Shown here one piece after another: positions 1 to 8,724 of a DNA stretch of 55,923 nt. This DNA comes from Nostocaceae cyanobacterium (GTDB taxonomy: Bacteria; Cyanobacteriota; Cyanobacteriia; Cyanobacteriales; Nostocaceae): assembly GCA_030065825.1 (NCBI GenBank), contig JASJCY010000012.1, positions 1-55,923 of the forward strand, written 5' to 3'. How positions within the stretch are numbered: position 1 is the stretch's first letter; every line of letters starts with the position of its first letter. Position numbers and translations under genes: made by a program. The notes beneath the pieces are model-generated. The model saw nothing but the letters and a program-made list of their open reading frames with translations. It did no database searches and was not told where the DNA came from.

Positions 1-9
1 CCCTGCAAC

Positions 10-140
10 TATAGCGGTTTTCAGTTGAGTCCAATACACGAGGGAACCTCACCCCGTCCGACCGACTCCCCTCTCCGAACTTGCGGAGAGGGGAAAGGGG
101 TGAGGTTTATCTGTATTCTATCCAAGTGAAAACTGCTATA
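10..140. repeat. MITE-like element, family A
   Basis: Inverted ends (TATAGCGGTTTTCAGTTGAG at the left, its imperfect reverse complement ending CTGCTATA at the right) enclose a palindromic core reading CCTCACCCC...CCCCTCTCC...GGAGAGGGG...GGGGTGAGG. No coding capacity. Related copies lie near 22811, 45117 and 47046, and a diverged one near 36798. This accounts for most of the non-coding DNA before position 240. Confidence 0.7.
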
Positions 141-239
141 TATTTTGGCAGAGATTTTACATGAATAAATAGTTTAACTAAAATTAACTTTCAATTATTG
201 CAAATCAATTTTAGTAATACCGATCAACTACTTTGACTA

Positions 240-803
240 TTATTTAGATGTAATAATTTTGGCAGGTATACCAACTGCTGTTGCTCCTGGTGGAATATCA
301 CACAAAACCACCGCATTGGCTCCAATATTGGCATTATCTCCAATGGTGACATTGCCAAAGATTTTTGCTCCAGCACCAACATTAACCCGAGTTCCTAATT
401 TAGGTGCATCAAAGGGACGATCTAGGTAGCGATTTCCTAAAGTCACACCTTGGCGGATAATAGTATCATCGCCAATGGTACAATCTCCATGAACAACAAT
501 ACCACTTTGATGTTCAATAACTACACGGCGACCAAGCCCAACGCTATAAGGTAACTCAATCCCATAATTATTACGGATTTTTCTATACAATGCCCGGTAG
601 AGAATACTCAAAGGAGCCCGCAGTAACTTAGATTTAATCTTCATTCTCCAGACACCAAAGCGGTGAACAGCAACAGCTCGAAATCCTGGCTTAGTCCAAT
701 CCCGTCCATGGGCAATCCAATCTTCTTTGATTTGTTGCCATAATCCCAGAGTATCAGTTTGTGCGTTACTAGGTTCTGATATCAAATTTGGCTGTGTTAG
801 CAT
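240..803 (-). CDS. Serine-acetyltransferase-like hexapeptide acyltransferase
   Basis: This 187-residue protein resembles the CysE/EpsC/WcaB-like branch of left-handed beta-helix acetyltransferases. The C-terminal half (about residues 85-185) shows the hexapeptide pattern (IVVHGDCTIGDDTIIRQGVT, then VGAGAKIFGNVTIGDNANIGANAVV) and ends in the usual PPGATAVGIPAKI. The N-terminal part is short compared with true CysE (about 250 residues). Such proteins acetylate serine or, in polysaccharide clusters, a sugar. The next gene on the same strand is a glycosyltransferase, which favours an exopolysaccharide role, but a tnpB remnant lies between them so co-transcription is uncertain. The start is ATG at 803. 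The substrate is not determined by the sequence. Confidence 0.8.
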   Translation of the reverse strand: MLTQPNLISEPSNAQTDTLGLWQQIKEDWIAHGRDWTKPGFRAVAVHRFGVWRMKIKSKLLRAPLSILYRALYRKIRNNYGIELPYSVGLGRRVVIEHQSGIVVHGDCTIGDDTIIRQGVTLGNRYLDRPFDAPKLGTRVNVGAGAKIFGNVTIGDNANIGANAVVLCDIPPGATAVGIPAKIITSK

Positions 804-977
804 AATTTTCTTCTAATTTTTAAAGGTTTTTTCTCAAAGGAAGTGGACTTACGCCCTAATTTTTTAGTCATGACGATTTGTCAAGGAGTGTGAAAAGTCA
901 GACTTAGGCAATTGTGACCAGAAAAACGTAATAGAAACTTGCATTCACACTCCCCACAAAAGCTGGATTTTAGCAAC

Positions 978-1148
978 TCAATTTCTAACCTTATTTGTGA
1001 TGTTAATTGCAGCGTTAATATCTCTATCGTGCTACTTTTGGCACCGTAGACAATCTACAAACCTAACACCCAATAAATCATAACCATTTTGTAACATGGG
1101 GATTGGTAGTAGACTCTGACTACAAAGTTGAGATGACCGGAAGAATTT
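978..1148 (-). pseudogene. tnpB remnant, C-terminal fragment with internal stop
   Basis: One reading frame on the minus strand gives a decayed TnpB C-terminus. It has an RSSQLCSQ stretch (first half of the zinc ribbon, SSxxCSxC), then GVRFVDCLRC (second half), an in-frame TAG, then HDRDINAAINITNKVRN and a stop. HDRDxNAAxN is the RuvC-III motif of IS200/IS605 TnpB. No N-terminal part is visible because the glycosyltransferase gene begins immediately upstream. The rest of the 804-1150 gap (to about 850) holds hairpin-rich sequence that may be the old right end. Confidence 0.75.
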
Positions 1149-1150
1149 AC

Positions 1151-2140
1151 CTATGTAAATCCTTTGAAAAGCATACTATTACGGAGAAAATCTCGTAAGA
1201 ATCCTGGTGGATCTGAAGATTCCTTACCCATAATTAAGTAACGCAATTTTGTCAAGGCAAAAGGAAAAGCAAAAGCTAGGTCCGCTAGGGTTGCATACAG
1301 CCAACCATAGTTCTTAAGAAAGTATCGTCGCCTAGAATCAAACCAATATTGGGGTCTGCGCTTGGCTGGGCGTTTAGTATCGGTGACACCAGAACTTTGT
1401 CCGACTAGGTGTACAACCCGACTTTGGGGTACATACCAGCAATTCCAACCAGCTCTTTTTGCCTGGAGGCAGAAGTCCATTTCTTCGTAATACATGAAAT
1501 ATTCTTCATCCATTAACCCCACCTGTTCAAACACTTGGCGGTGAACAATCATGCTAGCACCAGCTACCCAATCAGTTTGGCAGGTTTCTTGAGGAACAGG
1601 AGGCCAAACAACCCATTTTGATAACAACTTGGATAGTAAGCCCAGCCGCAAGCCCGAATCAATTTCACTGAGTATAGAATGAAAACGAAAAGCAGAAACC
1701 TGTGGAGTGCCATCAGGATCTTCTAAGCGACTACCAGCAATTCCCACTTGCGGATGTGCGTTCATAAAGTCCACAAGGCTTTTTAGGGCACCGGGACGAA
1801 CAATTGTATCCGGATTCAGCAAAAGGATGTAAGGGGGAGGATTACTTGAGGCTAGGGCTAGACGTATTGCCGCATTATTACCATAAGCAAAGCCGCCGTT
1901 TTTTTCCAGGGGCATAAAAGATGCCCAGTTATCCCAGCCTTCGTTGGCAATTGCAGCTGGAATTTTCTCAGTTGAGCAATCGCCGGAATTGTTGTCAGTA
2001 ACTACAACACGGGTGCCGGGTAGTGATGCAATTTCACCTACTAAGGAACGCAAGCAGTCAATAGTTAAATCCGGTGTGCGGTAGTTAACGATGACTACTA
2101 GCAAAGGAAATGGGTTGTTTGGCTCATCCGCGCTATACAT
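1151..2140 (-). CDS. Family 2 glycosyltransferase, rhamnosyltransferase-like
   Basis: The 329-residue protein has a GT-A fold, family GT2. The N-terminal nucleotide-binding strand reads LLVVIVNYRTPDLTIDCLRSL (residues about 13-33). The metal-binding DxD equivalent is LLLNPDT. The acceptor region has DWVAGASMIVHRQVFEQVGLMDEEYFMYYEEMDFCLQAKRAGW, typical of WbbL-like enzymes. It probably transfers a sugar from a nucleotide donor to a polysaccharide or lipid-linked acceptor on the cytoplasmic face. No transmembrane segment is obvious. The donor and acceptor cannot be read from the sequence. The start is ATG at 2140. Confidence 0.88.
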   Translation of the reverse strand: MYSADEPNNPFPLLVVIVNYRTPDLTIDCLRSLVGEIASLPGTRVVVTDNNSGDCSTEKIPAAIANEGWDNWASFMPLEKNGGFAYGNNAAIRLALASSNPPPYILLLNPDTIVRPGALKSLVDFMNAHPQVGIAGSRLEDPDGTPQVSAFRFHSILSEIDSGLRLGLLSKLLSKWVVWPPVPQETCQTDWVAGASMIVHRQVFEQVGLMDEEYFMYYEEMDFCLQAKRAGWNCWYVPQSRVVHLVGQSSGVTDTKRPAKRRPQYWFDSRRRYFLKNYGWLYATLADLAFAFPFALTKLRYLIMGKESSDPPGFLRDFLRNSMLFKGFT

Positions 2141-2231
2141 AAATTTTGGGAGAATAACACAACTTTACCTATTCACCAAAAAAGGAACAGGATATAGGTC
2201 ATAGGGCAATACGGTTGAGTTAAGAAAAATA

Positions 2232-2350
2232 GTAGGTTGGGTGGAACGTACACGTAGTGTTCGGTGTAGGGTAGTGGAACCCAACAATCATATTGATAGC
2301 GTTGGGTTTTTTTCCACCCCTCCGGGGAAGCAAGCTACAACCCAACCTAC
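2232..2350. repeat. Inverted-repeat element with GTAGGTTGGGT ends
   Basis: GTAGGTTGGGT at the left and ACCCAACCTAC at the right enclose about 95 bp, including GGAACCCAACA...GCGTTGGGTTTTTTTCC, which could also serve as a terminator-like hairpin. A shorter relative is at 52655-52690. The remainder of the gap up to 2596 is AT-rich and shows nothing recognisable; a 72-codon frame over it is judged spurious. Confidence 0.55.
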
Positions 2351-2596
2351 GCCTACTCATCCTCCCGCATTACTTTGATAGGAAACAATCTGATTCGATA
2401 TTTCCTATCCTTGGGGGTAAACTTAGCGCTTCACGCCCTTGCCTGTTCCCTTTTACACTGTTTATCCTCTTATATATCTTATGGATAAAAGTTAATATAA
2501 GTTTAATATAAGAGTATCATTTTTATTTATTTTATTTCAGTATACTTAATTAATTGACAAAATACATATTTTCTGTGTGAAGTTACAAATATAAGT

Positions 2597-3190
2597 CTAC
2601 TGTTGGGGACTTGTTTGGGGCTGAGGATTGGCTGGGGGAGAAGTCAAATTAGGAATACTGGAGGGAATTTGGGGGATTGGTGTAGTGTTTGGTGAGGGAT
2701 TTGCAGTGGGGTTAATGGGCAAATCGGGAGAAGTAGGAGTTACAGAATTAGTTGATGGTTTGGAAGGACCGGGTATAATTCCTAAGGATACTCGTTCTCC
2801 TCCAACTTGTCGTAGCAAATCCAAGGTTTGGACAACATCGTCGTAAGTTGCTGAACGGGAGGCATTAAGAACTAATATACCTTCAGGGTTTTGTTGTAAA
2901 TATTGTTGTAATTTTTGTTGTAATTGTTCCCGGTTAACTGGTTCTTTGCCTACGAAAGTTTGACCAATGGCGTCGATAGTCACCGGTAATATATTCCGTT
3001 TCCCTGGTTGTAAACTTGTTTGGGTTGTAGTACCTGTGCTAGCTGTGGGTAAATCAAGATTTATTGCTTGTTCGCGAGTAAACTGCAAAGACGCCAGTAG
3101 AAAAAATGTCAAAATACAGAAAATGACATCAATTAAGGGAATAATTTGAATTTGGACGTCTTCGACGGGATTATGGAGGTTAACTTTCAT
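2597..3190 (-). CDS. exbD: ExbD/TolR-type biopolymer transport protein
   Basis: The 197-residue protein has a short cytoplasmic N-terminus, then one transmembrane helix (about residues 16-34, IIPLIDVIFCILTFFLL). It contains the conserved membrane aspartate (D21) that carries protons in ExbD/TolR/MotB-type motors. A periplasmic domain follows (about 60-150, with FVGKEPVNREQLQQKLQQYLQ). The last ~45 residues are a Pro/Asn/Thr/Ser-rich low-complexity tail. It lies 73 bp downstream of exbB, so the two probably form one operon and one proton-driven stator. No TonB or outer-membrane receptor gene is in the window, so the energised process is unknown. Confidence 0.88.
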   Translation of the reverse strand: MKVNLHNPVEDVQIQIIPLIDVIFCILTFFLLASLQFTREQAINLDLPTASTGTTTQTSLQPGKRNILPVTIDAIGQTFVGKEPVNREQLQQKLQQYLQQNPEGILVLNASRSATYDDVVQTLDLLRQVGGERVSLGIIPGPSKPSTNSVTPTSPDLPINPTANPSPNTTPIPQIPSSIPNLTSPPANPQPQTSPQQ

Positions 3191-3240
3191 TTTTTGCCTC
3201 TGTTTTTCCTTCTGTGAACTGGTTTAGGGATTAAATTAGT

Positions 3241-3260
3241 CCCCCTCCTTAAGGACGGGG
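3241..3260. repeat. Short palindrome between exbB and exbD
   Basis: CCCCCTCCTTAAGGACGGGG can fold as CCCC-TCC TTAA GGA-GGGG. An inverted counterpart lies at 4134-4153, so the two flank exbB. Similar hairpins commonly terminate IS200/IS605 elements in cyanobacteria. Confidence 0.5.
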
Positions 3261-3263
3261 TCT

Positions 3264-4037
3264 TTATATATTGTCCGATTCTGGATCAGATTCTGGTTGT
3301 TCCGGTGTTTGGGAAAACTTGCCTTTGTTTTGCTTACGCTTATAAGCGAAGTTTTCTGCTGGGGAATCATCCACACCTACATTAGCTATTCCCAGATCGG
3401 ATTTGTGATTGCTAAAATTGGGTGGAGATAGTCGATAAAGCAATTCCAACTCATTCCCAGCCTTGCGAAAAACTTTGACTTGGTAAACGACAAAAGCTTG
3501 AAATAGGCGATAAAATGCCAAACTGATGATCGCCACTAATAGTCCCGCTGCTGTACTAATCAGGGATTCCCCAATCCCAGTGGTTACCCCAGCGGTAGCT
3601 TCTGTACCCAAATCTCCCAATCTAATGGCACCTAAAGAAGTAATTAAGCCTAAAACAGTACCTAATAATCCTAATAGAGGTGACAGGGCAATCACCGCTT
3701 CTAAAAGCTTCTCACCCCGTCGCATTCCCGCCAGTTCATCCTCAGCTGTGGACTCCAATGCCAATCGAAAAGTTTCTGGATCGTTGCTGGACAAACTCAG
3801 GGGAGCATAAAGAAACCTGCCGATGGGTTGATGGGTTGCTTTCTTAGCCATGTCTTTGGCTATTCCCCAATGATCGCGGGCAGCTTCTAAAATCCGACCT
3901 ACTATTTGCCTTTCTTGGCTTAAAATTCGCAACCAAAACCACAAACGCTCAAAAATCACGCTTAAAGCCAGAATTGACAGAAATAGCAGGGGCCACATTG
4001 CTGGTCCACCCTTTTCAAATATTTCTATAATATCCAC
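3264..4037 (-). CDS. exbB: ExbB/TolQ/MotA proton channel family protein
   Basis: This 257-residue inner-membrane protein has three hydrophobic segments. The first is at about 14-35 ([21 protein letters not shown]). Two are near 115-180, containing the family signature [15 protein letters not shown] followed by [18 protein letters not shown]. ExbB forms the pentameric stator that surrounds an ExbD dimer and converts proton flow into mechanical work on a periplasmic partner. The C-terminal ~45 residues are polar and specific to this protein. The gene precedes exbD on the same strand. The start is ATG at 4037. Confidence 0.9.
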   Translation of the reverse strand: MDIIEIFEKGGPAMWPLLFLSILALSVIFERLWFWLRILSQERQIVGRILEAARDHWGIAKDMAKKATHQPIGRFLYAPLSLSSNDPETFRLALESTAEDELAGMRRGEKLLEAVIALSPLLGLLGTVLGLITSLGAIRLGDLGTEATAGVTTGIGESLISTAAGLLVAIISLAFYRLFQAFVVYQVKVFRKAGNELELLYRLSPPNFSNHKSDLGIANVGVDDSPAENFAYKRKQNKGKFSQTPEQPESDPESDNI

Positions 4038-4133
4038 AGTTTGAGTTTCTCCTCAATCTATTTTCTGCAACTATCCCAAAGCAATTTTATTGTAAAGATT
4101 AATGCCCAAAATTCATAGTTAGTTATTACGTCT

Positions 4134-4153
4134 CCCCGTCCTTAAGCAGGGGG
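4134..4153. repeat. Short palindrome upstream of exbB, inverted to 3241
   Basis: CCCCGTCCTTAAGCAGGGGG is nearly the reverse complement of the sequence at 3241-3260. The surrounding 4038-4284 region separates the divergent exbB and YkvA-like genes; no further site is recognised there. Confidence 0.5.
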
Positions 4154-4284
4154 TATTTAGTACCCAAGGGTAACAATGGCTGATAGTGGATTTGTAGCAT
4201 TTTCTAGACCTACTGGGGCGGTTATTCCCACAGGAAGTTTAAGACATAATTTGTCAAAATTAAAGACAATTAGAGGTGATAGTT

Positions 4285-4605
4285 ATGAAATTTTCAATTG
4301 AATCTCTTTACACTTGGTATCGAAATTTGCTTCGTAATCCTAAGTATCGCTGGTGGGTAATTTTGGGGACAGCTGTTTATTTGCTCAGTCCTATTGATAT
4401 TGCTCCCGACTTTCTGCCGATTGTTGGACAAGTTGATGATGTTTTATTATTGACACTATTAATTACTGAAGTTTCTGGACTAGTGATTGAAGGCTTTAAA
4501 GCCCGTCAAGGAAATGTGGACCCTCAAGCCACCAATTCTACTGTCGATTCTACTGGCACTGGTAATACTGTTATTGATGTTGATGCCGTTTCCGTTAAGC
4601 AGTAG
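4285..4605 (+). CDS. YkvA-like DUF1232 protein
   Basis: This small protein (106 residues from the chosen start) has the DUF1232 core YLLSPIDIAPDFLPIVGQVDDVLLLTLL, two hydrophobic stretches linked by the SPIDxxPDFxP motif. Function of the family is not established; members are small membrane-associated proteins. A GTG at 4276 also opens the frame, but AGAGGTGA at 4272-4279 is well placed as a ribosome binding site for ATG 4285, so that start is preferred. The tail after residue 75 is Thr/Val-rich. Confidence 0.8.
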   Translation: MKFSIESLYTWYRNLLRNPKYRWWVILGTAVYLLSPIDIAPDFLPIVGQVDDVLLLTLLITEVSGLVIEGFKARQGNVDPQATNSTVDSTGTGNTVIDVDAVSVKQ

Positions 4606-4631
4606 CATCTGGGACATCAAAATTAACAAAA

Positions 4632-4679
4632 CCCCCTCCTTGAAGCATCTGCGGACAAATGTCTGACTTCAGGAGGGGG
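4632..4679. terminator. Bidirectional hairpin between convergent genes
   Basis: CCCCCTCCTTGAAG pairs with CTTCAGGAGGGGG across about 20 bases, with T-rich and A-rich flanks. It lies between the stop of the YkvA-like gene (+) and the stop of thf1 (-), the expected place for a shared terminator. It resembles the palindromes at 3241 and 4134. Confidence 0.55.
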
Positions 4680-4710
4680 AAATTTGTTGACGGAAACTAA
4701 TTCAAAAGTA

Positions 4711-5418
4711 CTATTCGCTGGCAGTTGGGGGAGTAGCTGTGTTACTGGATTGTTGAGCTCGTTGTTCGCGTTTTTTACGATCTGCTGAGATCATATCTGC
4801 CATCACTATGAGTGCTTGCTCCATTTTTTCTAAATTAGAGCTATATAACTCCAAATCTTTACTTAGTTTGTCATCAGATATATGTAAGCCATTAGCGATG
4901 GTTTGCAGCGCTTGGGTGCGTTGCTTTTCGTCTTTGACTAGTTCTGGATCTGACTGTTCTAATAAAGAAAATATACCGATGGCAAATAAACGACTGTATT
5001 TGAAGTTAGGGTTGTTGGCGATCGCTTGCAGTTGAGATTGCAAGTCAGCATCCCTATCTAGATGAGTTTCTTGACTGAGCCAGGAAATTAAATCTTTGCT
5101 GGGTATGCTTTGAGCTAAAGTTTGTAAGCGTTGGGCATCTTGTCTGTAAAGCTGGGGATCTACCTCCACAGCGGACAGCAGGGCGTTAAAAATCGATTCC
5201 TTATCCCGTTCTGGCTGATAGCCTTCCATAAAGCGGTTAAAGGTGGTGACAACGCCCAAGGCATAAATGGAGTTATAGCTAAAATCCACATTTACCGACA
5301 GCAGGTGCATTTCTACCATCAACTCTTCCACCACTCGCCGATAAATTGTGTTTATCGGACGGGTGTGAAGACTGTAGAAGGTTCGCTTTGTATCAGATAC
5401 GGTACGGACGTTATTCAC
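4711..5418 (-). CDS. thf1: Photosystem II biogenesis protein Psb29/Thf1
   Basis: The 235-residue protein begins MNNVRTVSDTKRTFYSLHTR and continues with PINTIYRRVVEELMVEMHLL, the conserved start of cyanobacterial Psb29/Thf1. The family supports FtsH-dependent photosystem II repair and thylakoid biogenesis. It is mostly helical, with a charged coiled-coil-like C-terminus (about 165-225) and a short Ser/Thr/Pro tail. The start codon is GTG at 5418. Only 27 bp separate it from the stop of the upstream tnpB on the same strand. The native promoter has therefore been displaced, or expression depends on sequence inside or in front of tnpB. Confidence 0.93.
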   Translation of the reverse strand: MNNVRTVSDTKRTFYSLHTRPINTIYRRVVEELMVEMHLLSVNVDFSYNSIYALGVVTTFNRFMEGYQPERDKESIFNALLSAVEVDPQLYRQDAQRLQTLAQSIPSKDLISWLSQETHLDRDADLQSQLQAIANNPNFKYSRLFAIGIFSLLEQSDPELVKDEKQRTQALQTIANGLHISDDKLSKDLELYSSNLEKMEQALIVMADMISADRKKREQRAQQSSNTATPPTASE

Positions 5419-5445
5419 AAAAGTTTATTTTAGGGCGACGTATGT

Positions 5446-6816
5446 TTATTGTGCAACACAAAACTTACACAAATCCCTCATAATAGAGCAATTTGATGTT
5501 TGCTTCCTGTTTCCTCCAAGCCCGACGACGGGTAACTTGTCCACAGGCGTAAATTCCGCATTTGCCATGCGTATTTTATCTAAAGGTACATTTGTTAAAT
5601 TAATCGCAGCATTCAAATCACGGTCTAGTATTTGTCCACAACTACCACAATCATAGATTCTCCTTGACAATGGCATGGATTGAACATGACCGCAAACTGA
5701 ACAGGTTTTTGATGATGGATACCATCTATCAACTACTTCCACTTTAGTTCCATAGACAGCTTGTTTATAACTTAACATTCTACGGAACTCATAAAAGCCC
5801 AAATTAGATATTGCTGCTGACAATTTATGATTAGCTATCATTCCGGACAAATTTAAATCTTCTATAGGAATGTGATAGTATTTTCTGCTAATTTCTGTTG
5901 TTGTCTTTTGCAGAAAATCTTGTCTGATATTTTTGAAATAAGTGTGATGTCTAGCTAATTTTTGATAATATTTTTTGGCGTTATTAGATGTTTTAATACC
6001 TTGATGACGATTACCTAAAACTTTATTTCTATTTCGCCATTGTAATTTACTTAACTTGAGCCAGTGCGTTGCTTTGGTTGCCAAAGTTGTAGCAACTGGC
6101 GTGGTTTTCGTTTTCTTCAATGACAATGGTGCTGTAATTGTATTTCCGTCACTCAAGGTTGCAAAACATTTAACACCTAGGTCGATTCCTACTAATTCTG
6201 ATTCATGACTAATTGTCGAAATTCTCTCAATATCTAAACTAAGGGAAACATACCATTTATCAGCTACTCTCGAAATAGTAAATCTTTGAGATGAACACAG
6301 ATAAGGAATTGGTCTTTTTAATCTAAATTCACCCAATCCGGGAATGGTGATTCTCTTTCCACGGTACAGAATCTGGCAATTTGAGGTAGGTAACATTTTC
6401 TGACCTTTCACTGGATAAATACCATATTTTTTCAAGACTGTGAAACTATCTCCAAGCGTTCTCAAAACCAGAGCAAATTGGACACCTAATTTTTTCGATT
6501 TGATTCTGGGAAACCCAGATAAACCTTGACGCCATCTTTGAAAAGTTTTCTTGAAATTCCGAAAACTACTGGAATAAATCGCAGATGGATATTTTTGCAT
6601 CCAATAATATTCCGCTTTAGTTTTGACGTGATTCGTAAAAACTTTTTCAATAGATACTAATCGTTGGAAATCAGTTTGTTTAATGTCTGGAAAATTCCAT
6701 GATTGGGTAAGGAGGTCAAGACCAAAATTATACGCAAAGCGAGATAAACCAGCACAACCATTGAGAAAAGAACGTTGCTGATTATTCAGTTTTAGTTCTA
6801 GTTTCAAGGAGTACAT
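5446..6816 (-). CDS. tnpB: TnpB, RNA-guided nuclease of IS200/IS605 type
   Basis: The 456-residue protein looks intact. The N-terminal helix-turn-helix/OrfB region is at about 1-120 (CAGLSRFAYNFGLDL). The RuvC-like nuclease has GIDLGVKCF with D212, IPIEDLNLSGM with E319, and ILDRDLNAAINL with D398/D400. The zinc ribbon SSKTCSVC...YDCGSCG uses C372, C375, C390 and C393. TnpB uses an omegaRNA from its own 3' end to cut DNA at the donor or target joint. No tnpA transposase is nearby, so this is a lone tnpB unit mobilised in trans or a resident. Its 3' end abuts thf1, leaving almost no room for a separate right end, so any omegaRNA must overlap the tnpB 3' end or thf1. All catalytic residues are kept, arguing against a nuclease-dead TldR-type regulator. 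Confidence 0.92.
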   Translation of the reverse strand: MYSLKLELKLNNQQRSFLNGCAGLSRFAYNFGLDLLTQSWNFPDIKQTDFQRLVSIEKVFTNHVKTKAEYYWMQKYPSAIYSSSFRNFKKTFQRWRQGLSGFPRIKSKKLGVQFALVLRTLGDSFTVLKKYGIYPVKGQKMLPTSNCQILYRGKRITIPGLGEFRLKRPIPYLCSSQRFTISRVADKWYVSLSLDIERISTISHESELVGIDLGVKCFATLSDGNTITAPLSLKKTKTTPVATTLATKATHWLKLSKLQWRNRNKVLGNRHQGIKTSNNAKKYYQKLARHHTYFKNIRQDFLQKTTTEISRKYYHIPIEDLNLSGMIANHKLSAAISNLGFYEFRRMLSYKQAVYGTKVEVVDRWYPSSKTCSVCGHVQSMPLSRRIYDCGSCGQILDRDLNAAINLTNVPLDKIRMANAEFTPVDKLPVVGLGGNRKQTSNCSIMRDLCKFCVAQ

Positions 6817-7906
6817 GATTTGGGGTCAAGATTATGTATATTGCATAGTATACAATCAACCAGTATTCAACAGTCAATGATTTTTAGTCTAGGTCATTTT
6901 TGTGCGATTTGTTAAGATTTATGCGAAATAGTGAGAGAATTAGCTATCTAGTAACACGTCTCGCTTACGGGCAACTTTGCCAAGAAATGATTTTAGCTTG
7001 AGACCAGGTAATTTACAACTCCCACCAAGCAGATATTGAAACATGTTTAACAGGGAACACACAACAAGATATTAAAAGTTATGAGGCGCGTAGGGGCGCA
7101 AAGCTTGCGCCCAAGAGTTATTCTCGTTACAAGGTTCTAACTTGTAATGCATCACGCGTTTGTTGTATGCCCGTAGGGCTATAGGTTTATGAAGCTCGGA
7201 AATAAATGATGCTGTTGGTCAATTAGTAATGGGTTTCACCCCCAACTTTGAGTGTCTCTCTCGTTTCCAGGCGACCGCCTGGAAATCCACTCACCAGAGG
7301 CTCCCGGCGACCGCCTGGATTTGAGGCGGGAGCCTCGATCGCTGCATTCCTTGCCAGAGGCAAGGAACGAGAAAGGGGATACCAAAGAATAAACTGGGGT
7401 AACTTTGATTGCAAAAACCTTGTAGAGACCTTGGACTGCAACGTCTGGAACACCCGGATTCATACTTCAAATCAGCAACGCCAATTTTAGTTGCTCTTCA
7501 CGTAACATATAAACTGTATTTTGTCAAGTGATGCTATTTATGAAGTGAGTTGGGGTAGTGAAAATTGGTCTTTCTTTATGTGATGAAAACTTGACTTTTA
7601 GGTTAACTCTTACGGGACAATTAGGCTTTTGGCTGTTTTGGTTGAGCAATGGTCAGGGAATGCCCAAAACTACTTTTTTTTACTATACCATCAAACAACG
7701 GAATAGCGTCAATAAAATCGAAAATATTTTTGCGAAAATTTGCACAAAAAGTTACTATCTATTTAAATTACAAAATGATTTTCTTATTCAAATAATTAAA
7801 ATTTATATTTTATTGGTGTCACCAAAAATAGGAGTTAGGTATTGGAGAATGTGTACTAAGATTTACAGCAAAAATTATCATATTTTTCGATTATCAATTC
7901 CGATTT
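6817..7906. other. Repeat-rich intergenic region
   Basis: About 1.1 kb without a convincing gene. The 6817-6870 part would be the left end of the tnpB unit (TATACTATGC palindromic stretch). 7079-7119 is a solitary copy of the 39-bp hairpin unit that is tandemly repeated at 11456. 7262-7345 contains GGCGACCGCCTGGA-type palindromes, and 7408-7487 is the right half of a family B element (ATTCATACTTCAAATCAGCAACGCC). Frames covering 7223-7490 and 7558-7941 are compositional; the latter overlaps the cpcT-like gene and is rejected. Confidence 0.6.
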
Positions 7907-8503
7907 ATGGCTTTATCACCACAGTTAATTGCCCTAGCTGAATATTTAGCTGGTGAGTTTGATAACCAACAACAGGCTATAGCAGATCCTGTATGGTACG
8001 TTCACCTGCGTTTATGGCAAAGACCCGTATCTCTGTTTGATGAGGATAGTTTGACTTTGTTTGCTGAGCAAGCAAATGTTCTGAACCTGGATCGACCCTA
8101 TCGCCAAAGAATTATGCGGTTGATGCCAGGAAGCGAACCAGAAGCACCGCTTTTGGTGCAATACTATATGCCCAAAAATCCCGCTGCCTTATGTGGTGCT
8201 GGTCGCAACCCTAATTTACTCAATGACTTGACACCAGAACAGTTTGATTTCTTGCCCGGTTGTATCCTGAATGTCAGCCAGAAAGAATTAGCCCCCAACC
8301 GCTATCAATTTGCCGCTACTGCACCTCCACAAGCACGTTGTACCTTTACCTATCAAGGTAATACTGTACAGGTATCGTTGGGTTTTGAAGTCACAAAACA
8401 GGAGTTAAAAACCTACGACAAAGGAATAGATACTGCCACTGAAAAAGCGACATGGGGAGCGATTTTGGGACCTTATTGTTATACCAAGCGAGAACAGTAC
8501 TAA
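7907..8503 (+). CDS. cpcT: CpcT/CpeT-type phycobiliprotein chromophore lyase
   Basis: The 198-residue protein matches the T-type bilin lyases (CpcT/CpeT), which attach phycocyanobilin or phycoerythrobilin to the beta-subunit Cys-153 position. Family marks include LAEYLAGEFDNQQQAIADP near the N-terminus, VWYVHLRLWQRPV, YRQRIMRL, the LCGAGRNPN region and the C-terminal TWGAILGPYCY. It has the usual length for the family. CpcT and CpeT cannot be separated on sequence alone here, so the symbol is provisional. The start ATG 7907 has no strong Shine-Dalgarno sequence. It stands alone on this strand. Confidence 0.87.
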   Translation: MALSPQLIALAEYLAGEFDNQQQAIADPVWYVHLRLWQRPVSLFDEDSLTLFAEQANVLNLDRPYRQRIMRLMPGSEPEAPLLVQYYMPKNPAALCGAGRNPNLLNDLTPEQFDFLPGCILNVSQKELAPNRYQFAATAPPQARCTFTYQGNTVQVSLGFEVTKQELKTYDKGIDTATEKATWGAILGPYCYTKREQY

Positions 8504-8554
8504 AGTTATGAGTTATGAGTTTTCAGTTGTGAGTTATAAGTTTTGGTTTCACCA

Positions 8555-8648
8555 ATAGACCTCTGGGAAAATTAAATATGGGTCAGCTACAACCCTTGTT
8601 CCAGACGTAAAATTTTACGTCTGGAACATTCTTTTCCACCAGATGTCT
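8555..8648. repeat. MITE-like element, family C
   Basis: The core GTTCCAGACGTAAAA and its complement TTTTACGTCTGGAAC form a long palindrome. The outer ends are ATAGACCTCTGGG on the left and CCACCAGATGTCT on the right. A better preserved copy with AGACATCTGGTG / CACCAGATGTCT ends is at 47709-47801, and a diverged one at about 54935-55047. Confidence 0.65.
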
Positions 8649-8724
8649 AATGAAAAATTTTGCTTATGGTATAAATTCTTAACTTCCCATTCCTGAACCC
8701 CCACTCCTGAATCCTCACTCAGCC

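Noticed and set aside
5446-6816. Nuclease-dead TnpB-derived regulator (TldR-like) next to thf1
   Set aside because: All three RuvC acidic positions and the zinc ribbon are intact, so a dead regulator is not supported.
7558-7941. 127-codon plus-strand frame before the cpcT-like gene
   Set aside because: AT-rich, overlaps the conserved start of the CpcT/CpeT protein in another frame, and shows no protein-like pattern.
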